64,000 bases of DNA. Source: Thermoplasmata archaeon (GTDB lineage Archaea; Thermoplasmatota; Thermoplasmata; Lutacidiplasmatales; UBA184). The position numbers were made by a program, and so were the translations under genes. Under the pieces are notes generated by a model, which had not been told where the DNA came from, did no database searches, and was given only the letters and a program-made list of their open reading frames with translations. Shown here piece after piece: positions 8,744 to 17,128 of the stretch (within the stretch, counting starts at the first letter, position 1; each line of letters begins with the position of its first letter). The DNA is taken from positions 94,085 to 158,084 of the forward strand of contig JAKIWI010000006.1 in the NCBI GenBank assembly GCA_022750115.1. Direction: 5' to 3'.

Positions 8744-9142
8744 TCACTTCGCGCGGGCGGGCTCAGCAATCCGCACGGCGTTCACGACGCCGTCCTGGCC
8801 GGGTCGAGAACGGACGCGGACGAGTCCGAGCTCCGTCTCGAGGATGGCGCCCTTCGTGAGGATGTTGCGTTGGACGTAGTTCGGGTTCGCGGGGTTCTCC
8901 CGGACGGTCACGATCTTCACGACCTGCGACTTCTTCGTCGCGGGGTCGAATACGTTCGCCGTGTTGACCGTGAGGATTCGCATCTTCACGTTGGCGCCGC
9001 GCACGCGGTACTTCTTGACCGTGCCCGGGCCGATCGTCGCGTGCTGAAGCTCGCGCGCGATCTCAAAGCGCCGCTTCTTGCGGATCGGACGCAGGCGACC
9101 GCCCGTCCGTTTCCGTCGCGAGCGACCCTGCCAAATCCCCAT
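8744..9142 (-). CDS. rps8e: 30S ribosomal protein S8e
   Basis: This 132-residue ribosomal protein begins MGIWQGRSRRKRTGGR, the strongly conserved N-terminus of S8e. It continues with VKKYRVRGANVKMRILTVNTAN and a C-terminal GxxVRVRSRPGQDG segment. It belongs to the archaeal/eukaryotic ribosome and has no bacterial counterpart. A TATA-like box and an inverted repeat lie upstream (9160-9184). Confidence 0.95.
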   Translation of the reverse strand: MGIWQGRSRRKRTGGRLRPIRKKRRFEIARELQHATIGPGTVKKYRVRGANVKMRILTVNTANVFDPATKKSQVVKIVTVRENPANPNYVQRNILTKGAILETELGLVRVRSRPGQDGVVNAVRIAEPARAK

Positions 9143-9159
9143 AGGTTCCCGTGGGAGGG

Positions 9160-9184
9160 CGCACCGAGCGGGGTGCGGTATTTG
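9160..9184 (-). promoter_or_regulatory. rps8e promoter with an inverted repeat between TATA box and start
   Basis: On the minus strand CAAATACC (9177-9184) is a TATA-like box about 38 nt before the S8e ATG. Immediately downstream is the inverted repeat CGCACC-N6-GGTGCG (9160-9177), near the expected TSS. It could be an operator or a short 5' hairpin. Confidence 0.4.
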
Positions 9185-9258
9185 ACGTTTCGTCCGAGGA
9201 CACGTCGGCGTTCGGCCGACGTCGACGCGCGGGAGCCCGAACCGAAGCGAGGGGCCCG

Positions 9259-10347
9259 CTACGCCGAGAATACCAACGCGGACTTCGGCGCTCCGCTCGG
9301 TCGGTCGAGCAGGAGGCGGGAGAACTCCTCCACGGGACGGCGTTCGGCGACCAGGTGGTCGATCGCATCCCCGTAGGATCGCCGGAACGCGAGCAGATCC
9401 TGGACGCCCTGCTCGAAGTAGGTCCGGTTCGCGTTCACCGAGCCGACGACCGCCTGATTTTTCAGCACGAGGTCGCGGAGCAGCGACCCGAGCGGCACGG
9501 GCACCGTTCCACCGTCGGCAGGTGGGATCCCGGTCAGGACGAGCACACCGTTCGGACCGAGCGTGGGGAGGAGCCGAACGTCGATGTCGGCCGAGCCGGT
9601 GGCTTCGAGGACGAGGTCGAACGCGCCCAGCGGAACGCCCTCCCAGCCGGCCGTGACGTTGAGGTGCGATCCTCCCAACCGCGCCACGAGCGCCGCCGCC
9701 GGCGTGGCGTCGTGGCGGTCGACGGCCGTGACGTCCCAGCCGCGAATGCGGAGGCACGCGACGGCGAGGAGACCGATCGCTCCCGTCCCGGCGACGAGCG
9801 CTTTCGGCGGACCCGCGGGCGGATAGCCGGGGGTGGGTTCGCGGCGCGAGAGGACAAGACGTCCCTCCTCGAGCGCCTTCTCGACCACGCTCAGCGGCTC
9901 GAGCAGGACGGCGACGGCGGAGAGCTCGGGCGGGACGACGACGACGTAGTCCGGACGCTCGACGTATTCGTCCGCGAAGTAGCCGTCGGCCCCGCCGATG
10001 CCGCGCTCGGTGAACCGTCCGCTCGAGCAGAAGTCCGAGCGGGCGGAGAGGCAGAACCGGCAGATCCCGCAGCCTCGTCGGACCGTGGCAACGACCAGGT
10101 CGCCCGGGTGGAACTCCGAGACCGACTCGCCGGTCCGCTCCACGACGCCGAGATTCTCGTGGCCAAGGATCAGGTCCGTCCGACCGTCGGGGGCGCGCCC
10201 GTACTTTCCGGCGACGATGTCTCGGTCGGTCCCGCAAACACCGCATTCCCGGATCCGCACCAGCATCTCTCCGGGACCGGGGACCGGCGAGGGCACATCC
10301 GCGAGGCGAACACCGGGCGTCGGCGGACGGACGAGGAGCGCGCGCAC
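9259..10347 (-). CDS. gdh: Glucose 1-dehydrogenase, archaeal zinc MDR type
   Basis: This zinc-dependent dehydrogenase (362 aa) resembles Thermoplasma-type glucose dehydrogenase, which oxidises glucose (or galactose) to gluconolactone with NAD(P). Catalytic zinc ligands are visible at Cys38 and His63-Glu64 (CGVCGTD, LGHENLG). A structural zinc site is formed by Cys93, Cys96, Cys99 and Cys107. The Rossmann motif GTGAIGLLA follows. It starts 7 nt after the KDG aldolase gene, and the pair gives the first oxidation and the aldol cleavage of the non-phosphorylating Entner-Doudoroff route. The GTG start fits the family N-terminus. Confidence 0.88.
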   Translation of the reverse strand: MRALLVRPPTPGVRLADVPSPVPGPGEMLVRIRECGVCGTDRDIVAGKYGRAPDGRTDLILGHENLGVVERTGESVSEFHPGDLVVATVRRGCGICRFCLSARSDFCSSGRFTERGIGGADGYFADEYVERPDYVVVVPPELSAVAVLLEPLSVVEKALEEGRLVLSRREPTPGYPPAGPPKALVAGTGAIGLLAVACLRIRGWDVTAVDRHDATPAAALVARLGGSHLNVTAGWEGVPLGAFDLVLEATGSADIDVRLLPTLGPNGVLVLTGIPPADGGTVPVPLGSLLRDLVLKNQAVVGSVNANRTYFEQGVQDLLAFRRSYGDAIDHLVAERRPVEEFSRLLLDRPSGAPKSALVFSA

Positions 10348-10354
10348 TCGGCCC

Positions 10355-11245
10355 CTACAGAAACGGACGGAGAGCCGCGAGAAGCGGGTCGAACGCGGCG
10401 AGCACCGTTCGCTCCTCCTCCGGGGTGAGTGCTTCGTACGGGGCTCGGTACCCGATGCGCGCGCCCCAGGTGCGGGTCGACAGGAACTTCCCCGTCGACG
10501 GGAACGGTCCGGTGTGGATCGCCTCGGCGAGTCGGGTCACGAGGATCTGCAGCTCGTTCGCGCGCGCAGTCTCGTGCGCGCGCGCCGCGCGGACGAGCGC
10601 CGCACCGAGCTTCGGAACGACGTTCGCGGTGCCGAGGATCGCACCGCTCGCCCCGTTCTCGATCGAGGCGGCGGCGAGCGCATCGTCGCCGGGCAAGATC
10701 GGGAACCCCTCGGGGGCGCCGTGCAGGAACGAGAGGACGCTCGCGAGGTAGCCGGCGGTGTCTTTCAGCCCATCCAGGATCCGCTCCCGTGCGAGGCGAT
10801 GCACGAGCTCCGGTGGTAACGGGTACCCGACGAGGCTCGGAATGTTGTAGGCGAGGAGCGGGATCTTCGTCGCGTCCCGGATCGCCCGATAGTAGTGCGC
10901 GATCGCCTCGGGGGTCGGGTGGAGGTAGTACGGCGGTACCGCGACCAGGGCGGCGGCGCCCAGCTCCTCGGCCATCGTGGCGTACCGAACCGCGAGCCGC
11001 GTGCTCGGGGCTCCGATCCCGATCCACGCATCGGTCTTGCCGGTGAGGCTCTCGATGTCGGTCTCGACGAGCAGCCGACGCTCGGGTTCCTCGACGGTCG
11101 GGAACTCTCCGAGCGACCCGAGAACGAACAGGTGGTCGGCGCCGGCCGTACAGAGCGCGCGAGCGTACGGCCCGTTCCGGCCCGGGTCGAGGGCGCCGGA
11201 CTCGTCGAACAGCGTCGGAACGGGTATCACGAGTCCCGAGAGCAT
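10355..11245 (-). CDS. kdgA: 2-keto-3-deoxygluconate aldolase, DapA/NAL family
   Basis: This TIM-barrel class I aldolase of the dihydrodipicolinate synthase/NAL family has 296 residues. The Schiff-base lysine is Lys161 in GLKDTAG, the catalytic Tyr is Tyr133 in LAYNIPS, and GSLGE at 43-47 replaces the common GTTGE substrate loop. The operon with glucose dehydrogenase points to cleavage of 2-keto-3-deoxygluconate rather than lysine synthesis. ATG 11245 sits 25 nt from the centre of the CCATAAGG box, so it is leaderless. Upstream in-frame starts would overlap rnhB. Confidence 0.85.
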   Translation of the reverse strand: MLSGLVIPVPTLFDESGALDPGRNGPYARALCTAGADHLFVLGSLGEFPTVEEPERRLLVETDIESLTGKTDAWIGIGAPSTRLAVRYATMAEELGAAALVAVPPYYLHPTPEAIAHYYRAIRDATKIPLLAYNIPSLVGYPLPPELVHRLARERILDGLKDTAGYLASVLSFLHGAPEGFPILPGDDALAAASIENGASGAILGTANVVPKLGAALVRAARAHETARANELQILVTRLAEAIHTGPFPSTGKFLSTRTWGARIGYRAPYEALTPEEERTVLAAFDPLLAALRPFL

Positions 11246-11266
11246 CTCGCGCGCGAGGCGGACGGT

Positions 11267-11274
11267 CCTTATGG
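11267..11274. promoter_or_regulatory. Shared bidirectional TATA box for kdgA-gdh and rnhB
   Basis: CCTTATGG, on the minus strand CCATAAGG, lies between two divergent genes. Its centre is about 25 nt from the kdgA ATG (minus) and about 30 nt from the rnhB ATG (plus). No other TATA-like element fits in the 55-nt gap. Confidence 0.6.
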
Positions 11275-11300
11275 GGTTCGCGCCATCGGGACGACGTCCG

Positions 11301-11996
11301 ATGGCCGGGTTCGCGGTGGCCCCGGCGCCGACCCCCTCGGGGGCGGTCCTTGGGATCGACGAGGCGGGCCGAGGGAGTCTGGTCGGTCCGTTGGTCGTTG
11401 GCGGGTTCCTCACCGATTCCGATCGGATCCCGGAGCTCCGACGCGCCGGCGTGCGCGACTCGAAGCTCCTGTCGCCCGGCCGCCGGGAGGAGATTTTTCA
11501 GGAACTTTCGGATCTCGGGTCCCGCCTGGTGGTGCATCTCCCGGCGCGCAGCGTCGATCGCGCGGTGGCCCACGGCGGGCTCAACGACCTGGAACTCTCC
11601 GCCTTTGCCGAGCTCGTCCGACGGTCGCGGCCCGCGTTCGCGTTCGCGGATGCCTGCGACCCGGTGGCCGAGCGGTTCGGCCGCCGCCTCGCCGCAGCGT
11701 CCGGAACGGGTTGCGTCGTGCACGCCCGCCACAAGGCGGACCGCGACCTCCCCATTGTCGCGGCCGCCTCGATCGTCGCCAAGGTGCACCGCGATCGTGC
11801 GCTCGCCCGTCTGCGCCACCGCCTCGGATCCGAGCTGGGCAGCGGGTACCCGTCGGACGTGCGGACCGTGGCGTTCGTCCGTTCGACGCTCGCCGACGGC
11901 AGCGCGCCACCGTCGTGGCTGCGCGCCTCCTGGTCGACGACGGAAAGACTTATGGAAGCCCGGTCGGCTCGACCGCTCGAGGCGTTCGGCCCGTGA
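11301..11996 (+). CDS. rnhB: Ribonuclease HII
   Basis: This 231-residue enzyme cleaves RNA in RNA-DNA hybrids and at embedded ribonucleotides. Signatures are GIDEAGRGSLVGPLVVG with catalytic Asp20-Glu21, the RDSKLLSPGRR segment, the DAC aspartate, and HKADRDLPIVAAASIVAKVHRD. ATG 11301 gives the usual N-terminus. ATG 11271 lies within the putative TATA box and is unlikely. The stop codon overlaps the GTG start of the SCP2-like gene as GTGA. Confidence 0.93.
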   Translation: MAGFAVAPAPTPSGAVLGIDEAGRGSLVGPLVVGGFLTDSDRIPELRRAGVRDSKLLSPGRREEIFQELSDLGSRLVVHLPARSVDRAVAHGGLNDLELSAFAELVRRSRPAFAFADACDPVAERFGRRLAAASGTGCVVHARHKADRDLPIVAAASIVAKVHRDRALARLRHRLGSELGSGYPSDVRTVAFVRSTLADGSAPPSWLRASWSTTERLMEARSARPLEAFGP

Positions 11997-12325
11997 TCGA
12001 GGAGACTCTCGCGGGGATCGTCGAGCGGTTCAACCGCCACACGGAGCAGAACCCGGCGCTCCGCACCGAGCTCGCCGGACTCGTCCGTTCCATCCGGATC
12101 AAGCTGACGGACGAGGGGACGTACGCCGTCGACCTCGCCAACGGGCGCCTCCAGAACCTGCGGAGCGACGGCACCGGCAAGGCCGACCTGACGATCACGA
12201 CCGACCGGGCGACGTTCCTCGGCCTCGTTGCAAAGGAGATCGGCCCGATGAAGGCGCTCGTGACGCGCCGCCTGGCGATCGACGGAAGCCTCGAGGACAA
12301 GCTGCTGTTCCGCAAGCTCCTCTGA
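11993..12325 (+). CDS. SCP2 sterol-carrier-like domain protein
   Basis: This small protein of 110 aa has the SCP2 pattern: an N-terminal helix, then alternating strands with VDLANGRLQ, KADLTITTDRATF and a final AIDGSLEDKLLFRKLL. SCP2-like domains bind hydrophobic ligands in a tunnel, and the archaeal ligands are unknown. It starts with GTG in a 4-nt GTGA overlap with rnhB, so translation is coupled. Confidence 0.75.
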   Translation: MIEETLAGIVERFNRHTEQNPALRTELAGLVRSIRIKLTDEGTYAVDLANGRLQNLRSDGTGKADLTITTDRATFLGLVAKEIGPMKALVTRRLAIDGSLEDKLLFRKLL

Positions 12326-12340
12326 GGGAGCGCTGCGGTG

Positions 12341-12841
12341 CTACGGCAGGAAGACGCAGGCCGCGATGCAGACGCCGTAGTGATCCATCGGGATGACGAG
12401 CTCCTCGGTCCGGTAATGGATCCGTCGGAGTTCGACGCCGCGGAAGTGCGCGATCTCCTCCATCCGCCACCGGAGGAACTCCTTCAGCGATTTCTGCGTC
12501 CCGTGGACGTGGCCCTCGGCGACGTAGCCGCCCTGGCCGTCGGTTCGGAATCCGTACGAGATCCCGGAACTGATCACCTCGCCTTCCCCGCCGCCCATGC
12601 GCGCGAGGACGGTGTGCGTGATCGCGCCCCGCGCGATCGGGACTCGGTCGACCTGCCGGATCCCGATCGGGAGGACCGAGGAGACGCTGACGAGGTTCTG
12701 CTCGCCGATCCCCGCCTGCAAGAGCGCGAGGTCGAAGGCGTTGAGCTCACTCGTCTTGTTGATCCCTTTCCCGCTCGTGACGAAGAAACGGGTTGGGATC
12801 GGGACGAGCGTACCCTCGCGAGCCTCGGGTCGACGCGGCAC
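12341..12841 (-). CDS. pdaD: Pyruvoyl-dependent arginine decarboxylase
   Basis: This 166-residue PvlArgDC precursor self-cleaves between Ser54 and Ser55 (NLVSVSSVLP) to make the pyruvoyl group. It decarboxylates arginine to agmatine for polyamine synthesis. LNAFDLALLQAGI and the C-terminal EELVIPMDHYG(V)C segment match the family. The usual LPP after the serines is LPI here. The GTG at 12841 lies about 27 nt from a TATA-like TCTTAAG (12866-12872), so the transcript is probably leaderless. Confidence 0.9.
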   Translation of the reverse strand: MPRRPEAREGTLVPIPTRFFVTSGKGINKTSELNAFDLALLQAGIGEQNLVSVSSVLPIGIRQVDRVPIARGAITHTVLARMGGGEGEVISSGISYGFRTDGQGGYVAEGHVHGTQKSLKEFLRWRMEEIAHFRGVELRRIHYRTEELVIPMDHYGVCIAACVFLP

Positions 12842-12902
12842 GGCTGCGGGGAGTGGTCGCGGGCCTTAAGAGTTCGGTCGAGGGACGCCGCGAAACCGAA
12901 CT

Positions 12903-13475
12903 CTACACCATGATGGCGTGACGGGCCCGCATCGATTCCTCGGATTCGCGACGCACCCGCATCAACTCCGCGACCAGGGCATCGGTAAGGCGCAGGCTCG
13001 CCGACTCGAACAGTGTGCCCAGCGGAGCGAGCCGCCGGCGCTCATCGTCGTCGGGGAACTCGAACGAGAGAAGGAGGCTCGCGGCGTGCGCGAGCTTGGA
13101 GGTCGCGCGCCCGGTGACGACGATCAGCTCCGCGCCCTCGCGACGCACGATGTTCGCGGTTTGCGTCGAGGACTGGCTCTCGCCGGCGCCCGAGAGGATG
13201 AAGACGGCGTCGCCCTTCCGGACGATCGGCGTCACACTCTCGCCGATCACGTAGGCGGTGAGGCCGGTCTGGACGAGGCGCATCGCGAACGCGCGACCGA
13301 TGATCCCGGAGCGTCCAGCCCCGTAGACGAACGTCGCCGGCGCGCGGTCCAGGATCGCGACGGCCCGGTCGACCTTCGCCGGGTCGAGCCGGTCGATCGC
13401 TTCGCCGACGCGACGGCCGATGTACGACTGCGCTCGCGAGAAGCGCGACCCTTCAGTGCCGGCGTCGTCCGCCAC
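12903..13475 (-). CDS. hxlB: 6-phospho-3-hexuloisomerase, SIS family
   Basis: This single SIS-domain protein (190 aa) has VYGAGRSGIIGRAFAMRL, GESVTPIVRKGDAVFILSGAGES and a C-terminal ESMRARHA, all hallmarks of PHI. In archaea PHI interconverts 3-hexulose-6-phosphate and fructose-6-phosphate, mainly to make pentose phosphates by the reverse RuMP route. The partner synthase HPS is not in the window. Its start overlaps the previous gene by 23 nt (GTG 13475). Confidence 0.88.
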   Translation of the reverse strand: MADDAGTEGSRFSRAQSYIGRRVGEAIDRLDPAKVDRAVAILDRAPATFVYGAGRSGIIGRAFAMRLVQTGLTAYVIGESVTPIVRKGDAVFILSGAGESQSSTQTANIVRREGAELIVVTGRATSKLAHAASLLLSFEFPDDDERRRLAPLGTLFESASLRLTDALVAELMRVRRESEESMRARHAIMV

Positions 13476-14634
13476 GATCGGGCCTCTTTGCCGACGGCTT
13501 CGCGCGCGCGGCGATCGGCGCTACGGGGCGCCGGGGACCGGCGGGGGGTGCCCGCGCGGCGGGGCGGAGCGTCGCCACCGGCTTGGTCGGCACAACCGGC
13601 TTCTTCGCGAGAGGCGCCGCGGGGGCATGCCGCTTCGCGTAGCGCTTCGCGAGCGCACGCTCGTAGAGGAGTTTCATGTACATCGCGTCGTGCTCGAGGA
13701 GCGGCGAGCTCGAGATCACCGTCACGTCGTACTCGCGGTCGGCGAACAATTCCGCCACCGGGTCGAATCGCGCCTGACCGCGCTTGATCGGGGTGAGCCG
13801 GAACTCCCCGGGACCGTAGAACTCCACGCCGGCGAAGTTCATGTAGAGCTCTCCGCCGCTCGCTTTCACGAACTCCTCGACGATGGGACGGAGGTCGTCG
13901 GGCGTCTCGAAGATCTTGTGCTCGCGCGCGGCGAGGTGGGGGAGGTTGAGCACCGGCACGACGCCCTTCACCTGATGGGCGACCTCGAGGATCTCCTCGC
14001 GCGAACCGAACACATCGGGGTGGCCGCTCGGCTCGATGCCGAGCCGGACCGACCCGTGCGAATACTCCTTCAGCCAATCGGAAAGTTCGCGGGCGACCTC
14101 GGTCAGCTCTTGGACGCTGTCGGACCGGCTCCCCGGGCCGTAGAATCCGAGGTGCGTCACGGCCATACGAGCGCCGAGCCCCTCGGCGAGGACCGAGGCC
14201 CATTGGATCTGGTGCATCGAGCGCTCGCGGGCCTCTTGGCTTCCGAAGAAATCGACGTAGTACGGAGCGTGGAGCGTGAGGTCGACGTCGAGCGCGCGCG
14301 CGAGCGCCTTCGTCTGCGCGAGGTCCGCATAGTCCTTGGCGAGGCTCCAGGTCAGCGTCGTCAGGCCGTCCTTTTTCCCGAGGGGAGCGACCATGCGCGG
14401 CGCGCTCGGCGGGGCCGGCTTGTCGCCCGCGCCGACGCCCACGACAAGCTGGAGGAGCAGCTCGCGCGCGGCCTTCCCGATCTCCTCGTCGAGAACGACG
14501 CGCGTGAGCGGATTGACCTTGATGAATTGGACCTCCATCGCGGTGAGACCGAGATGGTGAACGTCGGAGATCCCGTCCCTCAGGGTGCGTCCCTTACACG
14601 AAAGGGGAATCCCTGCAGGGCCAAACCGAATCAC
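13453..14634 (-). CDS. Endonuclease IV-like TIM-barrel protein with basic C-terminal tail
   Basis: The first 310 residues form an AP-endonuclease-2/endonuclease IV fold: RFGPAGIPLSCKGRT at the start, LHAPYYVDFFGS, AVTHLGFYGPG, LGIEPSGHPDVFGSREE, and SSSPLLEHDAMYMK near 300. The His, Glu and Asp residues needed for the metal sites are present. Archaeal homologues are usually called deoxyribonuclease IV and are thought to act in abasic-site repair. A tail of about 70 residues rich in Ala, Pro, Lys and Arg follows and could bind DNA. A TATA box overlaps the pcm stop codon 47-55 nt upstream. Confidence 0.78.
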   Translation of the reverse strand: MIRFGPAGIPLSCKGRTLRDGISDVHHLGLTAMEVQFIKVNPLTRVVLDEEIGKAARELLLQLVVGVGAGDKPAPPSAPRMVAPLGKKDGLTTLTWSLAKDYADLAQTKALARALDVDLTLHAPYYVDFFGSQEARERSMHQIQWASVLAEGLGARMAVTHLGFYGPGSRSDSVQELTEVARELSDWLKEYSHGSVRLGIEPSGHPDVFGSREEILEVAHQVKGVVPVLNLPHLAAREHKIFETPDDLRPIVEEFVKASGGELYMNFAGVEFYGPGEFRLTPIKRGQARFDPVAELFADREYDVTVISSSPLLEHDAMYMKLLYERALAKRYAKRHAPAAPLAKKPVVPTKPVATLRPAARAPPAGPRRPVAPIAARAKPSAKRPDRGGRRRH

Positions 14635-14680
14635 AACTAATCAAGCCTCAAAATTGGCGGGACGTCCGCAATCGGCGGCC

Positions 14681-14689
14681 CTATATATG
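14681..14689 (-). promoter_or_regulatory. TATA box overlapping the pcm stop codon
   Basis: The minus strand reads CATATATAG, the last codons of pcm, and makes a strong TATA box for the endonuclease IV-like gene. The expected TSS is about 22-25 nt before its GTG. Confidence 0.55.
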
Positions 14690-15313
14690 GGGTCTTAAGG
14701 GGACAAATCGGCACACCGGTCCGTGCGTGATGGAGCCGGTCGCGCCATCCCTCCGGTACGTCGTGAGGATCTGCGAGTGGGCATCGCCGATGGGCGCGAC
14801 GAGCCGCCCTCCCTCCGAGAGCGCGGCGATCCAAGTCGGGAGCAGTTGCGGGCTCGCGAACGAAACGATCACGGAATCGAACACCGCGCCTTCGGGCACG
14901 CTCTCGCGACCGTCGCGGATGCGGATCGTCGCATCGACCCCGAGTCGCGCGAGGACGTGCCGGCTCTGCGCGGCGAGCGTCGGGTCGAGCTCGACCCCGA
15001 CGAGGTGGGCCGAAGGGCCGGCCAGCGGAGCGGCGACGGCGAGCAGGTAGCCGCTCCCGCTGCCGATCTCCAAGAGGTTCCGACCCGGTCGCACGCCGGC
15101 CGCCTCGAGCTGCATCGCGACCATGTGGGGCGCGGAGACCGTCGCGAACCCGCTCGCGAGAGGGACCGGCTCGTCGTCGTAGGCGCGCCGCTGATGCTCG
15201 ACGGGGACGAACCAGTGTCGCGGTACCGAGCGCATCGCCGAGGCGATTCCCGGGGGGACCCCCCCCAGGCCTTTCACCATCCGACGGGCGGACGTCTCCC
15301 AGTCGTCGCTCAC
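14681..15313 (-). CDS. pcm: Protein-L-isoaspartate O-methyltransferase
   Basis: This SAM-dependent enzyme (210 aa) repairs isoaspartyl residues. VPRHWFVP, the RRAYDDEPVPLASGFATVSAPHMVA region and the SAM-binding LLEIGSGSGYL are diagnostic. The C-terminus RFVPL is also typical. The GTG start overlaps the rlmE stop by 4 nt (GTGA), so rlmE and pcm form a coupled pair. Confidence 0.93.
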   Translation of the reverse strand: MSDDWETSARRMVKGLGGVPPGIASAMRSVPRHWFVPVEHQRRAYDDEPVPLASGFATVSAPHMVAMQLEAAGVRPGRNLLEIGSGSGYLLAVAAPLAGPSAHLVGVELDPTLAAQSRHVLARLGVDATIRIRDGRESVPEGAVFDSVIVSFASPQLLPTWIAALSEGGRLVAPIGDAHSQILTTYRRDGATGSITHGPVCRFVPLRPHI

Positions 15314-15918
15314 GGAGCCTTCCGGATCGCGTGGTAGCCGAGGCCGATGAGGTAGAGCTCGCTCGAACTTTCCCGCGAGGCGGGAGGCTTCGTGCGCACC
15401 CAGCGGCGGAACGACGGAGCGAGGTCGGCGTCGAGCTCCGCTTGCTCCTCTCCCGCGAACACCTTCGCGACGAACGAACCGCCGGCCGCGAGCACGTGGT
15501 CGGCCAGCTCGAACGCGGCGCGGACGAGGGCGACCGAGCGAGCATGGTCGGTCGCGTAGGCGCCGCTGATCCGCGGCGACATGTCGGACAGCACCGCGTC
15601 GAACGGGCGGTGCCCCAGGCGGTCGGGGAGCGTCTCGGATCCGACCGTCCCGCGGACCACCGTCACCCCGTCGATCGGCTCGATGGGGCGAGGGTCGACG
15701 GCGACCACCTCTCCGCGACGGCCCACCCGCTCCACGGCGACGATCGACCAGCCGCCGGGGGCCGCGCCGAGGTCGAGGACGCGGTCGCCCGCGCGCAGGA
15801 TCGGGTAGCGGTCGAGGAGGTGTTCGAGCTTGAAGGCGGCCCGCGAGCGCAGTCCTTCCGACTGGGCCGCGCGGTAGAACGGGTCGCGCCGGCGCTCGGC
15901 GACGAATCGACGTCCCAT
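15310..15918 (-). CDS. rlmE: 23S rRNA 2'-O-uridine methyltransferase, FtsJ/RlmE
   Basis: This 202-residue FtsJ-type enzyme has RRRDPFYRAAQSEGLRSR, LDLGAAPGGWS for SAM, and the K-D-K-E catalytic tetrad (FKLEHL, SDMSP, FVAKVF, SSELY). ATG 15918 is preferred because a TATA-like GGTTATCC (15944-15951) lies about 30 nt upstream. Longer in-frame extensions lack family similarity. Confidence 0.92.
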   Translation of the reverse strand: MGRRFVAERRRDPFYRAAQSEGLRSRAAFKLEHLLDRYPILRAGDRVLDLGAAPGGWSIVAVERVGRRGEVVAVDPRPIEPIDGVTVVRGTVGSETLPDRLGHRPFDAVLSDMSPRISGAYATDHARSVALVRAAFELADHVLAAGGSFVAKVFAGEEQAELDADLAPSFRRWVRTKPPASRESSSELYLIGLGYHAIRKAP

Positions 15919-16109
15919 CGCGACCGGGTCACCGGCGAGCGACGGATAACCCGTCCGAATGGAACGGGGCGCCGGAGTGGGGCCGTCCGAATTTGAATCG
16001 GAGTCTCTTGCACCCCAAGCAAGAAGGATGGACCAAGCTACCCCACGGCCCCGACCCGGGCGCGAGCGGCGGACCGAGGTCCGGAAGATAACCGTTCTGC
16101 CCCGCCGGC

Positions 16110-16295
16110 CTATCGGTGGACGAGCAGCCAGCCGGCGACGGCGACGACGGTCAGAATCCCGGTGCAGGCGACCGAGAGCCAGAAGAACGACCAGAGGTCG
16201 CTGACCCCCTCCTCGGTGGACACGGAGGGTCCGGGAGTCGAGCTTCCCGGGCTCGTGGCGTACGGGTTGACCACAACCGATTCCGAGGACGTCAT
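16110..16295 (-). CDS. Small single-pass membrane protein
   Basis: A 61-residue protein with a Ser/Pro-rich N-terminal half and one hydrophobic helix at the C-terminus (residues 36-58). Size and topology resemble archaeal Sec61-beta-like or other tail-anchored proteins, but no diagnostic motif is present. A TATA-like TTAAGAATC (16325-16333) lies about 33 nt upstream. Confidence 0.5.
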   Translation of the reverse strand: MTSSESVVVNPYATSPGSSTPGPSVSTEEGVSDLWSFFWLSVACTGILTVVAVAGWLLVHR

Positions 16296-16353
16296 GGGAT
16301 CGACTCACCCGGGTTCGCGGGCCGATTCTTAACGACCCGGTTCGTCCGGCGGC

Positions 16354-17067
16354 CTAGCCGGCGAACCACGGCAGGCGCGCCGCGGGCCCCGTCGGCTTGA
16401 GGACGAGTCCGTGCAGGTTCGAGGCGGCGTCGCCCGGAGCGTAGGAATCCCGCTGGGCGAGCTGGTAGAGGAGGAACAGCGCGTCCTCGTCCGTCGTGAC
16501 GCCGAGGGAGCGGCGCACGTCGATGTGGAACCGCTCTGCGAGGATCGCGAGCAGCTCGGAGAAGTCGACGGGATTCTGGCCCGCCGAGGCGAAGGCGCGG
16601 CGGAACATCCCCACGACCACGCCCGTCGAGAGTCGCAGGAGCGTCCGCCGGTCCACGACGATCGAGTGCCAGTGCGGATTCGCGTGTCCCCCGGCGCGGA
16701 GCACCAGGATCCGGACCTCGCTGTCGATCTCGGCTGCGCCCTCGGACGCGATCCGATTCCAGGTTGCCTCGGCCGCCCGGTCGGAGCCGACGACGAAGAT
16801 CGCCCGGGCCGACCGGCCCGAGTCTTTCCCGAGGGCTTCGAGGCTCCCCCAAGAGGCCTTTCCCGGCGACTCCGGGTTGGAGGGCACGAAGACGGGGAAG
16901 GTACGGCGCGGCACTCCGGCCTCCTGGACCCAGAACGCAGGGGGCACGGACCCGGCGCGGACCTTGGGTTCGACCCGGGCGTACCCGAGTCGCTTGAGGG
17001 TGGATTCGGCTTCGCGAACGCGCTCGATCTCGTCGCGCCCCACCCCGGTAGGAGCCACGTCGGTCAT
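16354..17067 (-). CDS. Conserved-looking protein of unknown function
   Basis: A 237-residue soluble protein, not recognised. It starts with a helical segment (DEIERVREAESTLKRLGY) and has a central region with IFVVGSDRAAEATWNRIA and an HANPHWHSIVVDRRTLLRLSTG stretch carrying three histidines. It then has a helical C-terminal half. ATG 17067 has a CCTTATGC box (17090-17097) about 27 nt upstream, so the start is well supported. Upstream in-frame sequence runs into the cyoE end and is not coding. Confidence 0.75.
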   Translation of the reverse strand: MTDVAPTGVGRDEIERVREAESTLKRLGYARVEPKVRAGSVPPAFWVQEAGVPRRTFPVFVPSNPESPGKASWGSLEALGKDSGRSARAIFVVGSDRAAEATWNRIASEGAAEIDSEVRILVLRAGGHANPHWHSIVVDRRTLLRLSTGVVVGMFRRAFASAGQNPVDFSELLAILAERFHIDVRRSLGVTTDEDALFLLYQLAQRDSYAPGDAASNLHGLVLKPTGPAARLPWFAG

Positions 17068-17128
17068 TCCTCTCCCACCGGGTCGCCGCGCATAAGGGTA
17101 CGGTGGGTCGACGGCAATCGCACGGTGC

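Noticed and set aside
10430-10445. TTCGTAC within kdgA
   Set aside because: It lies inside the coding sequence, away from any promoter, so it was not counted in the regulon.
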